A DNA stretch of 64,000 nucleotides from Lentilactobacillus buchneri (GCF_018314255.1 NZ_CP073066.1:558001-622000), one strand, 5' to 3'; positions 17,466 through 26,322 are shown, counted from the stretch's first letter. Made by a program: numbers and translations. The notes: generated by a model from the sequence alone, not told the origin.

Positions 17466-18107
17466 TTGAAAACTGTCTTAATTCTTGGTGCTGCCGGACA
17501 AATTCCCAGTTTCTTAATCCCCCAGCTCTTAAAACAAACTGATTTTAATTTAAAACTTTACGCTCGGAATGCCACCAGTCGGCTTCACGTAACGGATCCC
17601 AAGCGCGAAACAGTCATTGATGGTGACTTTAACGATCACGATACTTTGAACAAGGCCATGGATGGTGTCGACGCTGTCTATCTCAATGAGATGCGGGACA
17701 TCACGTCCGTTAAGAACATCATTGAGGCAATGGATGCCAACCACGTTCGCCAGTTCATTGGGGCGACCGTTCTCGGGATCGAAGACGAAGTCAAAGGTGC
17801 CTTTGGTCAGTGGAATACCAGCATGATTGAAAGCTCGATCACCAAGCGCAAAACCACTGCCAAAGCGATCGAAGATTCTGATCTGACATATACCCTCTTG
17901 CGATTGGCATGGCTGTACAACAAGGATGGCAATACCAATTACGAATTGACTGAAAGCGGTGAACCGTTTGGTGGTACGGAAGTCACTCGTCAGGCGGTGG
18001 CCCAGTTAATCATCGACATCTTAAACGACAACTCACGGAAATTTACTCGCAAGAGTATCGGTGTCAATGAACCGAACACCAAGTTCGATAAGCCGTCATT
18101 TTATTGA
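17466..18107 (+). CDS. NAD(P)-binding SDR-like protein
   Basis: A 213-residue protein of the atypical short-chain dehydrogenase type with an NAD(P)H-binding fold. The N-terminal LILGAAGQIPSFLIPQLL is the dinucleotide site, followed by ARN (residues 33-35), DGDFNDHDTL and VDAVYLNEM. The middle segment IESSITKRKTTAKAIEDSDLTYTLLRLAWLYN resembles NmrA/YwnB-type proteins. It starts with TTG at 17466, preceded by GGGAGGAA. Members of this group act as quinone reductases, redox sensors or of unknown role; no substrate can be stated. The promoter and the inverted repeat upstream suggest independent control from nox. Confidence 0.78.
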   Translation: MKTVLILGAAGQIPSFLIPQLLKQTDFNLKLYARNATSRLHVTDPKRETVIDGDFNDHDTLNKAMDGVDAVYLNEMRDITSVKNIIEAMDANHVRQFIGATVLGIEDEVKGAFGQWNTSMIESSITKRKTTAKAIEDSDLTYTLLRLAWLYNKDGNTNYELTESGEPFGGTEVTRQAVAQLIIDILNDNSRKFTRKSIGVNEPNTKFDKPSFY

Positions 18108-18120
18108 TTCAATTTCGGTG

Positions 18121-18235
18121 ACTTTGATTACCACTGTTATATTGATAAAATGTGCAGAGTTTAAACAAAGGAGCGAGTCATTCCAAGACAGGAATGACTC
18201 GCTCCTTTGCTTAAATGATGGGTCAAAACGCATTA
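18121..18235 (-). repeat. Family A hairpin element, copy 1
   Basis: A 25-nt arm at 18160-18184 pairs with 18191-18215 with a single non-Watson-Crick position, which is G-U only when read on the minus strand. The apex (ATTCC...GGAAT) and the tail (TTAAAT, tgggTCAAAACGC) are shared with the copies at 31.9, 44.75 and 54.35 kb, while the middle of the stem is unique. The outer segment gactttgattaccact (18119-18134) also matches copy 2. It lies 3' of the CMD gene (stop at 18266) in the same sense. Confidence 0.85.
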
Positions 18236-18265
18236 CGTTCCACACTCATAAATTTCCATCATCAA

Positions 18266-18583
18266 TTAATGAAAAATTTTCTTCGCAATGTCAAACGCAG
18301 ACCAAGCCTTTGGCCAGCCGGCATAAAATGCTAAATGAGTGATGATCTCGACGATTTCGTCTTTTGTAACCCCGTTTGCCTTGGCCATTTTCATATGGGC
18401 TTCCAGTTGTGGGAACAACCCCTGTGACATCAAGCTGGCACAGGTGATCATGCTGCGGTCCCTGGCAGACAGCTTTGATTCTCTTGACCAGACTTCGCCA
18501 AATAAAACGTCGTCATTTAGTTCGGCAAATTTGGGTGCAAAATCACCCAGTGCATCTCTTCCAGCAGTTTGTTTTTTAGCCAT
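18266..18583 (-). CDS. Carboxymuconolactone decarboxylase (CMD) family protein
   Basis: A 105-residue alpha-helical protein of the CMD/AhpD superfamily. Visible is ARDRSMITCASLMSQGLFPQLEAHMKMAKANGVTKDEIVEIITHLAFYAGWP, the core signature of small CMD proteins; only one Cys (in ITCASL) is present, so it is not a CxxC AhpD peroxidase-type protein. TGGAGGT precedes the ATG. It sits two bases after the cupin gene on the same strand, under the MerR-type promoter at 19044-19074. The substrate is unknown; the context suggests a response to a reactive small molecule such as an aldehyde or quinone. Confidence 0.87.
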   Translation of the reverse strand: MAKKQTAGRDALGDFAPKFAELNDDVLFGEVWSRESKLSARDRSMITCASLMSQGLFPQLEAHMKMAKANGVTKDEIVEIITHLAFYAGWPKAWSAFDIAKKIFH

Positions 18584-18585
18584 GA

Positions 18586-19002
18586 TTATTGAACCTCCAA
18601 TTGATCGTATTCTTCATCTGAGACCGGTTCGAGCCACTCCGGTGTCCCAGCGGTAATCGCAATGTGTGAGAACCAACTGTCTTTTGTGGCCCCATGCCAG
18701 TGCTTGACGCCATCGTGAGTCACGACCACATCTCCCGGAACTAAGTGTTGAGCGGGCTTGCCGGCCTCTTGATACCAGCCTTCGCCACCGGTGACCAACA
18801 AAATTTGATAACCATCGTGGTGAATATGCCAATTATTGCGACAACCGGGTTCAAAAGTGACGTTGCCAACCTCCACATCAACCGCTGGATCATTGACTAA
18901 TCCCTGAAGATAACTCTGACCCACAAAATACTTGGCATAAGCATCGTTTTTCGGGCCAGCTGGGAAAATCACACCATTTTTAACATTTTCATTTTTAACC
19001 AT
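18586..19002 (-). CDS. Cupin domain protein
   Basis: A 138-residue single-domain cupin. The metal-binding motif 1 is visible as HIHHDGYQILLVTGGEGWYQ and motif 2 as PGDVVVTHDGVKHWHGA, giving the usual His/His/Glu-or-Gln/His metal site. AGGAGGAA is six bases before the ATG. It is the first gene of a two-gene unit with the CMD gene, divergent from merR. Cupin-CMD pairs under a MerR regulator are common in lactobacilli; the reaction is not known. Confidence 0.87.
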   Translation of the reverse strand: MVKNENVKNGVIFPAGPKNDAYAKYFVGQSYLQGLVNDPAVDVEVGNVTFEPGCRNNWHIHHDGYQILLVTGGEGWYQEAGKPAQHLVPGDVVVTHDGVKHWHGATKDSWFSHIAITAGTPEWLEPVSDEEYDQLEVQ

Positions 19003-19043
19003 TTTATTTCCTCCTCATCCAAAACATTTACTTTACAAATAGG

Positions 19044-19074
19044 AGCATACAACTTAAAGTTAACTTTAAGTCAA
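19044..19074 (-). promoter_or_regulatory. MerR-type promoter and operator of the cupin-CMD operon
   Basis: Minus strand TTGACT (19074-19069) and TATGCT (19049-19044) are separated by 19 bases, the stretched spacing typical of MerR-activated promoters. The spacer is filled by the perfect 20-bp palindrome ACTTAAAGTTAACTTTAAGT (19052-19071). The merR gene is transcribed away from it. Confidence 0.85.
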
Positions 19075-19105
19075 ACACTTCTTAAAAAATAATGGAGGAA
19101 ATATC

Positions 19106-19543
19106 ATGCCAGCTATTCAATCAGAAACCAGTTATGAAATCGGCGAATTTGCCGAAATTGTCGGCCTCTCCGCTCCAACCATCCGCTACTATGAAAATCA
19201 GGGGCTACTCAAAGCCCGTCGGACAGACAACGGTCGCCGATATTTTACCGAACAGGACATCAAGTGGGTCAAATTCCTCTTGCATCTTAAAGGCACCGGA
19301 ATGAGCATCAACGACCTGAAAAAATACGTCACTTGGCGGGCTGAGGGCGACCAGACCATCCCTGACCGCCTGGATTTACTCAAGAAAACCAAGGCCGATT
19401 TCATGGAAGAATACCGCCAAGTCCAGCATCATCTGCAGATTCTAAATGATAAAATTGACTGGTATGAAGCCAAAGAATCCGGCAAAGATACCGGTAAGGA
19501 ACCCTTTGCCACCTACTTGCAGCGACTGGGGCACCATGAATAA
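19106..19543 (+). CDS. MerR-family transcriptional regulator
   Basis: A 145-residue regulator. The winged helix-turn-helix is at residues 8-75 (YEIGEFAEIVGLSAPTIRYY, ENQGLLKARR, GRRYFTEQDIKWVKFLLHLKGTGMSI), followed by a dimerisation coiled coil (about 85-125). No conserved metal-binding cysteines are present, so it resembles the AdhR/NmlR-type subgroup that responds to aldehydes or other electrophiles. GGAGGAA precedes the ATG. It is divergent from cupin-CMD and most likely activates that promoter. A near-identical operator class lies in front of the alcohol dehydrogenase gene at 34044. Confidence 0.9.
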   Translation: MPAIQSETSYEIGEFAEIVGLSAPTIRYYENQGLLKARRTDNGRRYFTEQDIKWVKFLLHLKGTGMSINDLKKYVTWRAEGDQTIPDRLDLLKKTKADFMEEYRQVQHHLQILNDKIDWYEAKESGKDTGKEPFATYLQRLGHHE

Positions 19544-19653
19544 GTTTCTGAGAATTTCACAGAAACTTGTCAGGGACTACCACTTTCAAATGAGCTGCCA
19601 GTCACTCTACAATGTTCATGATTATTCAATTGAACCAGAATTGAGGGGAAATT

Positions 19654-20349
19654 ATGACGAATACCATCCTGCTGGTTGAAGACGAGGAAGCACTCAGCTC
19701 GTATTTAATCCCAGAATTAAAATTTGAAGATTATCAGGTATTGTTGGCAAAAGACGGTCTTGAAGCCCTCCAAGTCTATGACAATAACCGAGGCAACTTA
19801 GATCTGATCATTCTGGATTGGATGCTGCCAAAGCTTGACGGACTGGAAGTTCTACGGCGAATCCGCAAAAATGATGACATCCCAGTCATCATGATGACCG
19901 CCAGAGATTACGTCGGCGATAAAGTCGCTGGACTCGACAGCGGTGCCGATGATTACATTACCAAACCATTTGAAATCGAAGAACTGCTGGCCCGAATTCG
20001 AGTCGTTCTCCGCCACGAGAGTCATCACCACCAGCAAAGCGAACTGTATACCGTAGAGGACCTGACCTTAAACACCAAGTCCCGCCAGGTTTCGCGGGGA
20101 AATCAACTGATTCAACTCACCCAACGGGAGTACGAATTGTTATTAACCCTCATTCGCCACGGCGGCGAAACCCTCACCCGTGATGAGCTGCTTGACGCAG
20201 TTTGGGGGGTCGACTTCGAAGGCCAGCCAAATGTCGTTGACGTTTATATCCGCTACTTGCGCAACAAAGTTGATCGGGGATATTCCAAACAGCTGATCCA
20301 CACGGTCCGTGGAGTCGGCTATGTGATGTCCGGAAATTATCAGGAATAA
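19654..20349 (+). CDS. OmpR-family response regulator
   Basis: A 231-residue two-component response regulator. The receiver domain (1-118) has acidic residues Asp10/Glu11/Glu12, phospho-acceptor Asp55 (LIILDWMLPKLDG), Thr82 and Lys104 (ITKPFE). The DNA-binding winged helix (about 130-228) ends with NVVDVYIRYLRNKVDR and TVRGVGYVM. GAGGGG is a few bases before the ATG. It is followed 11 bp later by the sensor kinase. The downstream PAP2 and YfhO genes suggest a cell-envelope stimulus, which is inference. Confidence 0.93.
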   Translation: MTNTILLVEDEEALSSYLIPELKFEDYQVLLAKDGLEALQVYDNNRGNLDLIILDWMLPKLDGLEVLRRIRKNDDIPVIMMTARDYVGDKVAGLDSGADDYITKPFEIEELLARIRVVLRHESHHHQQSELYTVEDLTLNTKSRQVSRGNQLIQLTQREYELLLTLIRHGGETLTRDELLDAVWGVDFEGQPNVVDVYIRYLRNKVDRGYSKQLIHTVRGVGYVMSGNYQE

Positions 20350-20360
20350 GGAGTCTTAGT

Positions 20361-21767
20361 TTGGCAAAGAAACAGCATCGCACCACCTATCAGGCAATCC
20401 GTCACCACTTTATTATCCTGCTAACCTTTTTTGCCCTATTTACCGGTATCGCCGTTGTCTTGGTGGTGGGCGTGAATTTGGTCCGCCAAAGCGAAAGCCA
20501 ATCGGTAGAATTACTCAGAAGCCTTAATCGCTCATTCATTGACGACAAACCGGATTGGAAACAGTGGCGGAAAAACAGCAGCATCAATACTGAAAATACT
20601 TATGTCAGGGTAACGGATCAGGTTCATACGGCTAAACAGCCGGAACTATTTTATTCCCAAGGAGCACCTCAATTTTTGGCGGCAGCACCAACCCCGATTT
20701 CAAAAATGATCCACATACCTGTTTTCCCGGCTCTCATTTATGCCAAGGGCTATGGCCTCTTCTATTATCGCAGCGGTGTTCGGCATGGTAGTCAAAAGAA
20801 TATCCGCTCAGAAATTTGGCTGAGCCTCAATCCAATCGTTCAACTGTTAACATCGGTCATTTTAATCGTTCTGTTGGTTTCACTTGCCAGTCTGTCACTG
20901 GGCTGGTTCGTCATTTCCCTGATTGCCCGCCAGTTAACGGAGCCGCTGCAAACCCTCCAGGAAGCCGCCAAGGCTCATAGCCAATCGATTAATCGGGTTG
21001 AAACCCTTCTACCGGTTCCGGAGTCCCCAATCGAGGCCAAACAGCTTGCGATTAGCTTTAACGATTTGTTATCAGCCATCATCAAAAATAACCAAAAAGA
21101 AAAAGCATTTATTTCCAATGCATCTCATGAATTGCGAACACCGATTGCAGCTATCCGGGGTCATATTGCCCTTGTTAAACGCCGCGGCAAAGCGCATCCT
21201 GAAATTATCGACAGCTCACTTCATTTTATTGACGACGAGTCAGCAAAAATGCAGGCGCTGGTGAACAGTCTGCTGGCCCTGTCGCGAGCCGACAAGGAAG
21301 TCGTCACCAAAAGTCATTTTGATTTAGCAGCCATCGTCAACGAAACCGTCGAAGAACAGCGGGTGCTTTTAGAGCAACCAATTCAAGTTGTGGGCGAGCA
21401 ATCAGCAATCGTTCATGCCAACCAGACCAATATTACCCAGATTTTATCTGCCCTTTTAGATAATGCCGGCAAATATTCCCCGCCGGATGCCCAAATCACG
21501 GTCAAAATCAGCAAACGTGACCATCAAACAATTTTGGCTGTCGAAAACAATGGCCCAAGCATCCCCGAGGCTGACCAGGCCCATATCTTTGATCGTTTTT
21601 ACCGCGGGGATCCTGCCCACAACAGTCACATTACCGGCAACGGATTAGGCTTAGCAATTGCCAGTCAGCTTGCCCAGCTAAATGATGTCGGCTTGCGGGT
21701 CACAAATATCTTGCCCCACGGCGTCTCGTTTGAAGTCAGCTTTCCCGACCTCGATTTAACAAAATAG
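20361..21767 (+). CDS. Membrane sensor histidine kinase
   Basis: A 468-residue sensor kinase starting with TTG (GGAG upstream). Domains: TM1 about 16-41, an extracellular sensor of about 115 residues, TM2 about 160-189, a short HAMP-like linker, HisKA with FISNASHELRTP (His256) and HATPase_c with the N box LDNAGKYS, the G1 segment VENNGPSIPE, DRFYRGD and the G2 loop GNGLGLAIASQLA. It is paired with the OmpR-type regulator immediately upstream. No signal can be named; the extracellular loop has no recognisable domain. Confidence 0.93.
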   Translation: MAKKQHRTTYQAIRHHFIILLTFFALFTGIAVVLVVGVNLVRQSESQSVELLRSLNRSFIDDKPDWKQWRKNSSINTENTYVRVTDQVHTAKQPELFYSQGAPQFLAAAPTPISKMIHIPVFPALIYAKGYGLFYYRSGVRHGSQKNIRSEIWLSLNPIVQLLTSVILIVLLVSLASLSLGWFVISLIARQLTEPLQTLQEAAKAHSQSINRVETLLPVPESPIEAKQLAISFNDLLSAIIKNNQKEKAFISNASHELRTPIAAIRGHIALVKRRGKAHPEIIDSSLHFIDDESAKMQALVNSLLALSRADKEVVTKSHFDLAAIVNETVEEQRVLLEQPIQVVGEQSAIVHANQTNITQILSALLDNAGKYSPPDAQITVKISKRDHQTILAVENNGPSIPEADQAHIFDRFYRGDPAHNSHITGNGLGLAIASQLAQLNDVGLRVTNILPHGVSFEVSFPDLDLTK

Positions 21768-21818
21768 CACCATCAATTGCCTTGCGTTCTTCTTAACTGA
21801 CACTTACATCCCCACTTT

Positions 21819-21858
21819 GAGACCTTCTGAGAATTTATCAGAAGGCTCTTTTTTTAGC
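21819..21858 (+). terminator. Terminator after the two-component system
   Basis: GAGaCCTTCTGA-gaattta-TCAGAAGGCTC with one bulge, followed by a run of T. Confidence 0.85.
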
Positions 21859-21932
21859 CCTGTATTTCTTCGCCAAAAATCACAGTATTCTTGGCTTGTA
21901 AGTTCGATAACCAAGTGATTGGAGGAATATTC

Positions 21933-22598
21933 ATGCAGACATCAACAATCAAAAATCATCCGCTGCTGTTCTTCGGCTGGCTGATCTTTATTGGCATCAC
22001 AGGATTGGTCCTCCTGCAAAATGTTCAGTTGTATTTTTGGGACCGCGATTTTCTTAACTATCTCCAGCGATTTATTACCCCAGACAGAACAAGTTTTTTC
22101 AAAGGAGTTGCCCTGTTCGGCAGCCCAATGATAACAGTTGGGTTGGCGATTATCGCCAGTGTGTTTCTTTGGCAGCGAAAAATGCTGGAGGAGGCTCTGA
22201 CAACCCTGGTGGTAGTCGTTACCGGCAATGCGGGTGGCTTAATCATTAAGCATCTAACTGAACGTCCACGACCAACCACCATGCTAGCCCATGACTCAGG
22301 CTACAGCTTCCCAAGCGGCCATGTCGTCAGTGCCGTTATTCTGCTGTTAATTGTTTTTCAATTCATCCTCCCGCTCATCTCATCGGTGAGGTTGAGAATG
22401 TTTTTCAGCATGATGTTAGTCTTCTGGGTAGCCCTGATTTGCCTCTCGCGACTCTACCTACAGGTTCACTATCCAACTGATGTGATTGGTGCGGCGCTGT
22501 ATGGACTGCTGTGGTGGGAATCAGCAATGGCAGTCCTTCACCGCCAGCAATTAAATACCCAAAAAGTTATCCAACACAATCGGGGGCAGTCATCATGA
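21933..22598 (+). CDS. PAP2-family membrane phosphatase
   Basis: A 221-residue membrane phosphatase of the PAP2 superfamily (phosphatidic acid, PGP or undecaprenyl-diphosphate phosphatases). The three active-site motifs are visible: KHLTERPRP, YSFPSGHVVSA and SRLYLQVHYPTDVIGA, spread between about six hydrophobic helices. The start is ATG 21933, seven bases after GGAGG; an in-frame ATG at 21891 has no ribosome site. It overlaps the next gene by ATGA, so it is coupled to the YfhO protein, suggesting work on a lipid-linked or polyprenyl intermediate; the substrate is not shown. Confidence 0.9.
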   Translation: MQTSTIKNHPLLFFGWLIFIGITGLVLLQNVQLYFWDRDFLNYLQRFITPDRTSFFKGVALFGSPMITVGLAIIASVFLWQRKMLEEALTTLVVVVTGNAGGLIIKHLTERPRPTTMLAHDSGYSFPSGHVVSAVILLLIVFQFILPLISSVRLRMFFSMMLVFWVALICLSRLYLQVHYPTDVIGAALYGLLWWESAMAVLHRQQLNTQKVIQHNRGQSS

Positions 22599-25210
22599 AC
22601 CTTAAATATACAACCAGAAATATCCTGTTAATCGTCGCTTTATCGGCAGCCCTGACCGGCGTGGTGTTGGTGATGATCTTCACAGTTAACCAAATCACCC
22701 CATTTGGGACTCACAATCTATTAGTTGGTGATATGAGTGCCCAATACGTCCCATTTCTGACCGGCTTTCGAAACGCCCTCTTAACCGGACACTTCTCATT
22801 ATTTTCTTTTTCGCTTGGCGTCGGTGAAAACATCTTTCCGCTCATCACGTACTATCTATTGAGTCCATTTAACTTACTGGTCCTCCTATTTCCAACGAGC
22901 CAGCTGCCGGTGGCCATTTCCTGGATTTTTATCCTCAAAGACATGACGATTGCCGCGACGACCTGCTGGTTTCTCGCTCGGCATTTCAATCGAATTCATC
23001 TTTTACTGCCATTTTTCGCTCTAGCTTTCAGCCTTTGCGGTTTTGCTTCGGCAAACTTCGTCAATATCATGTGGCTGGACGGCCTCATTTATTTGCCGTT
23101 AATCTGTGACGGAATCGATCAGATCAAAGCGGGAAAACAATCGATCAGTTTATTTGTCTGGCTGACGGCAGCGATCGTGTCCAACTACTATATCGGCTAT
23201 ATGCTCGGACTGTTTACCCTCATCTACGCAGTCGAAACGATTATCCGAACCAACGATCTTCACTTCTCTTTGATCACCGCCATCAGCCACAATCGACAGT
23301 TTATTACCAGATTCATTTTCACCGAAGCCGCCAGTGTCATGTCCAGTATGGTGGTGCTATTGCCGACCATGTTGGGCATGCTTCAGACCGCCAAGACCAG
23401 CCCGTCAACCACCAATAGTCTGGCTGCGGCAGCCAAGCCACAATTTGGTTTGGAGATCTTTTCCCAATTGGGTTTGGGCGGGCAAACGTACGATAATCGG
23501 CTGCTACATGCTCCGGCGATTTTTTCGTCCTTAGCGATCGCCCTTTTAGTGATCGGCTACTTTTTCCATCCCCAAATCCCTCGAAACCACAAACTAGCGG
23601 TCTCGGTAACGGCTGGAATTCTCTCACTCAGTATGCTGATTGGACCGATCAATCTGGTTTGGCACATGCTCAATGAACCGTCCGGCTCTCCATTTCGCTA
23701 TTCATTCTTGCTGAGTTTTGTCTTGATCTCCGCGGCTTACGAAATGCTGTTGGCCACCCCCCAACGCTTGTCATTCAAGGCTAAATTGAGCACTCCAACA
23801 ATTCTAGCGGGATTGTTAATTGTCGGTTATCTCGACATCCGCCTGGGACGCCATGTGCTCACAAACGACTATTTGGCCGTTCAGCCCAACTCACTCAACG
23901 TCCTCATAGTCAATCTCCTTTTAACGGTCATCTTCTCATACCTCCTGTTCACAGCCGTCCATCCGATGCAGCAATTATTAATTGGAACAATTGTCTGCCT
24001 GGAAATGGGTACCAACTTCGGCTACACCCTCAAGAGCGAACCGCTGCCTTTGCAAACAAGCTACGAGACTGCCTATCCTCGAGTTGATACCATCGTTTCA
24101 AAGACTAAAACCACCGACAATCAGCTATACCGCATTGACCAGTCTCACAGTCAGTTGGCTCCCATATTCAAAGAAACTTACTTAGGCTATAACGATCCCA
24201 TATTGTTCAATTACAACGGCATTCAAGAATACAGCTCGACGTTAACCGAATCCACCCGTCAATCACTGAAAATGATCGGTCTGTTCAGTAAGAATCAGCG
24301 CCGAATCAGTACTGCCGGCTCGACTGCCATTTCCGACATGCTGTTGGGGGTTAAATATCAGCTGAACCCAGCTGGAAAAATTGAGAAAAACACATCCTTT
24401 GCAGGGATCGGCTTCCCGGTTACCAACCAATTCGCTCATCTACAACTCACCGCCGGCACACTATTTACCAATCTGGAAAGGATTCTCCAACGACTGACAC
24501 CTTCCGACCAACCGTATTTAGTAAGCGAATCTGGAACCAACCCACAACGGCAAACAATCAGGGCTCGCGAAAAATACACCCTGACGATCATTCCCAAGCT
24601 CAGCGGTCCGCTGTACTTCGATACTTCAGATAAACTACTGGATTACAGCGCCATTTATGTCAATCACACCCGATTGAAAACCATCCCCAATCAACTTGAT
24701 AAACAGTACCTGGTTAAATTGGGAACTGCCAAACGTGGCGTCCCGGTTAACCTACAGCTCACATCCAAAAGTCAAAACACCCTTCACGATAGTCATTTCA
24801 ACAGCCTGAATGAATCGCAATTCAGCAAAGTTGATCAACACCTGAAACAAAGCGCTTTTACCCCCACCTATACCAACGATCGTTTGGTGGGGACGGCAGT
24901 TCGCCCAAATTCACAATCAGAATGGCTGTATACAGCAATTCCATATGATCCCGGATGGACGGCAACCGTTAATGGCCAACCCGTTGAACCAATTAAGGTG
25001 TTGGGTAACTTTACCGCATTACCACTCACTGATCAGTCAAACCACATCGTGATGTCTTATCACGTCCCCGGGTTATTGCTTGGGATCATTCTTTCTCTTT
25101 TAGGCTTATTGGCGTTTAGTTGGCGCCAATTTCGCAATCTTGCCCTTCGAAAAGACGTGAGTCAACAGGCGCCAGGAGATGGAACACCCTCAAACGGGGA
25201 AACTTACTAG
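22595..25210 (+). CDS. YfhO-family multi-spanning membrane protein
   Basis: An 871-residue protein of the YfhO family, GT-C-type membrane glycosyltransferases implicated in glycosylation of lipoteichoic acid or other envelope polymers. The GDMSAQYVPFL segment after TM1 carries the acidic loop typical of GT-C enzymes; about 12 hydrophobic helices follow, then a soluble extracellular domain (about 500-830) with VNHTRLKT and YDPGWTATVNGQPV, and a last TM near residue 835. The start is ATG 22595, overlapping the PAP2 stop, with GGGGG upstream. YfhO and a PAP2 phosphatase together fit lipid-linked sugar turnover. Confidence 0.88.
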   Translation: MNLKYTTRNILLIVALSAALTGVVLVMIFTVNQITPFGTHNLLVGDMSAQYVPFLTGFRNALLTGHFSLFSFSLGVGENIFPLITYYLLSPFNLLVLLFPTSQLPVAISWIFILKDMTIAATTCWFLARHFNRIHLLLPFFALAFSLCGFASANFVNIMWLDGLIYLPLICDGIDQIKAGKQSISLFVWLTAAIVSNYYIGYMLGLFTLIYAVETIIRTNDLHFSLITAISHNRQFITRFIFTEAASVMSSMVVLLPTMLGMLQTAKTSPSTTNSLAAAAKPQFGLEIFSQLGLGGQTYDNRLLHAPAIFSSLAIALLVIGYFFHPQIPRNHKLAVSVTAGILSLSMLIGPINLVWHMLNEPSGSPFRYSFLLSFVLISAAYEMLLATPQRLSFKAKLSTPTILAGLLIVGYLDIRLGRHVLTNDYLAVQPNSLNVLIVNLLLTVIFSYLLFTAVHPMQQLLIGTIVCLEMGTNFGYTLKSEPLPLQTSYETAYPRVDTIVSKTKTTDNQLYRIDQSHSQLAPIFKETYLGYNDPILFNYNGIQEYSSTLTESTRQSLKMIGLFSKNQRRISTAGSTAISDMLLGVKYQLNPAGKIEKNTSFAGIGFPVTNQFAHLQLTAGTLFTNLERILQRLTPSDQPYLVSESGTNPQRQTIRAREKYTLTIIPKLSGPLYFDTSDKLLDYSAIYVNHTRLKTIPNQLDKQYLVKLGTAKRGVPVNLQLTSKSQNTLHDSHFNSLNESQFSKVDQHLKQSAFTPTYTNDRLVGTAVRPNSQSEWLYTAIPYDPGWTATVNGQPVEPIKVLGNFTALPLTDQSNHIVMSYHVPGLLLGIILSLLGLLAFSWRQFRNLALRKDVSQQAPGDGTPSNGETY

Positions 25211-25263
25211 TAATACTGGCAAGAAACGTTCGATCAACGTAACTGCTGCGATCCTGCCTGCCT

Positions 25264-25292
25264 TTGAATTTCAAATCATGTAGAGGTATACT
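25264..25292 (+). promoter_or_regulatory. Promoter of the DMT transporter leader
   Basis: TTGAAT (25264-25269), 17-base spacer, TATACT (25287-25292). Start expected near 25299, which leaves a leader of about 135 nt before the transporter, containing a short reading frame and a hairpin. Confidence 0.75.
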
Positions 25293-25327
25293 CATTTAAC
25301 AACATAAAAATCAAAGGAGGCAACTAC

Positions 25328-25375
25328 ATGATCTATTCACCATTAAATGAATGTGATGTTCCAACTATCCGTTAA
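25328..25375 (+). CDS. Putative 15-residue leader peptide
   Basis: ATG at 25328 is preceded by AAAGGAGG (25313-25320) at seven bases, one of the strongest ribosome sites in the window, and encodes MIYSPLNECDVPTIR followed by TAA. It lies between the transporter promoter and the DMT gene and is followed directly by a small hairpin (25376-25393). Position and signal suggest translation-coupled control of the transporter. There is no run of a single amino acid, so the sensed molecule cannot be guessed. It could also be a small functional peptide. Confidence 0.6.
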   Translation: MIYSPLNECDVPTIR

Positions 25376-25393
25376 TAGCGGGTTATTCCGCTA
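25376..25393 (+). promoter_or_regulatory. Hairpin after the leader peptide
   Basis: TAGCGG-gttatt-CCGCTA forms a 6-bp stem that begins at the base after the leader stop codon and ends about 25 bases before the transporter ribosome site. It has no T tract, so it is not a terminator by itself. Confidence 0.45.
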
Positions 25394-25433
25394 ATCATTT
25401 CATACGAAATCTAAAAAGCGGAGGAACATCATA

Positions 25434-26312
25434 TTGAATTCAAAAAAAATGCTCGGTGCATTGCTGCTAAGTTTAGCTGCCAGTATCTGGGGGGGCATGT
25501 TTGTCGTGGTTAAAGTGGTGGTTGAGACTATCCCGCCAATTGAACTGGTCTGGTTGCGATACCTGATTGCGTTGGTTTGTTTAATGTTATTTGCAGTCAT
25601 TTTTCACATTAAATGGCGTTTCAATCAACGTGATTTGGGAATCATCATTTTAATCGGTATTATTGGCAATGCCATTTCCATCGTGACCCAAGAAACCGGA
25701 ACTTGGCTGTCAAACGCTCAGACTGGGGCGGTGATTACTTCAGCTACGCCGACCTTCATGATCATATTTGCCTGGTGGTTGCTTGGTGAGAAATTGGATG
25801 CTGTTAAGATCATTTCTGTTACCATGGCCACTTTAGGCGTTATCTGGATTGTTGGCGTTCACTTCTCAGGAACCCATGTGTTACTCGGAATTTTTTCGTT
25901 AATCATTGCCGCATTGACTTGGGCGTTGATGTCGGTCCTGGTCAAAAAAGTTTCAGGTACCTATAACTCACTTCAAATCACGATTATGTCGACTTTTGTC
26001 GCATTCGTTTGCCTCACGCCATTTGTCTTGAGCCACATGGATGTGATTACCCAAGCTCATTACCTGGAACCCAAAATTGGTCTCAGTCTCCTTTATCTGG
26101 GAATCGTCTCGACAGCCTTGGGCTTTGTTATGTGGAATAAAGGCCTTCAGTTAATGAACGCTGCCAGTTCTGGACTTTTCTTTCTGTTTCAACCGATTGT
26201 AGGAACGCTACTTGGATGGTTGGTTTTAGGTGAAACCATTTCGTGGGGATTTGTCTTTGGCACCATGATGATTATCGGCAGTGTTTGGGTATCAATTCGA
26301 TTCGCTAAATAA
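25434..26312 (+). CDS. DMT/EamA-family transporter
   Basis: A 292-residue inner-membrane permease with ten hydrophobic segments made of two EamA repeats (residues about 8-140 and 152-290), the drug/metabolite transporter type. Marks include SIWGGMFVVVKVVVETIPPIELVWLRYL in helices 1-2, TSATPTFMIIFAWWLLGEKL and LFFLFQPIVGTLLGWLVLGETI. It starts with TTG at 25434, eight bases after GGAGGA. Substrate unknown. The leader peptide and hairpin upstream suggest attenuation-like control. Confidence 0.9.
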   Translation: MNSKKMLGALLLSLAASIWGGMFVVVKVVVETIPPIELVWLRYLIALVCLMLFAVIFHIKWRFNQRDLGIIILIGIIGNAISIVTQETGTWLSNAQTGAVITSATPTFMIIFAWWLLGEKLDAVKIISVTMATLGVIWIVGVHFSGTHVLLGIFSLIIAALTWALMSVLVKKVSGTYNSLQITIMSTFVAFVCLTPFVLSHMDVITQAHYLEPKIGLSLLYLGIVSTALGFVMWNKGLQLMNAASSGLFFLFQPIVGTLLGWLVLGETISWGFVFGTMMIIGSVWVSIRFAK

Positions 26313-26322
26313 TGACACTTAA

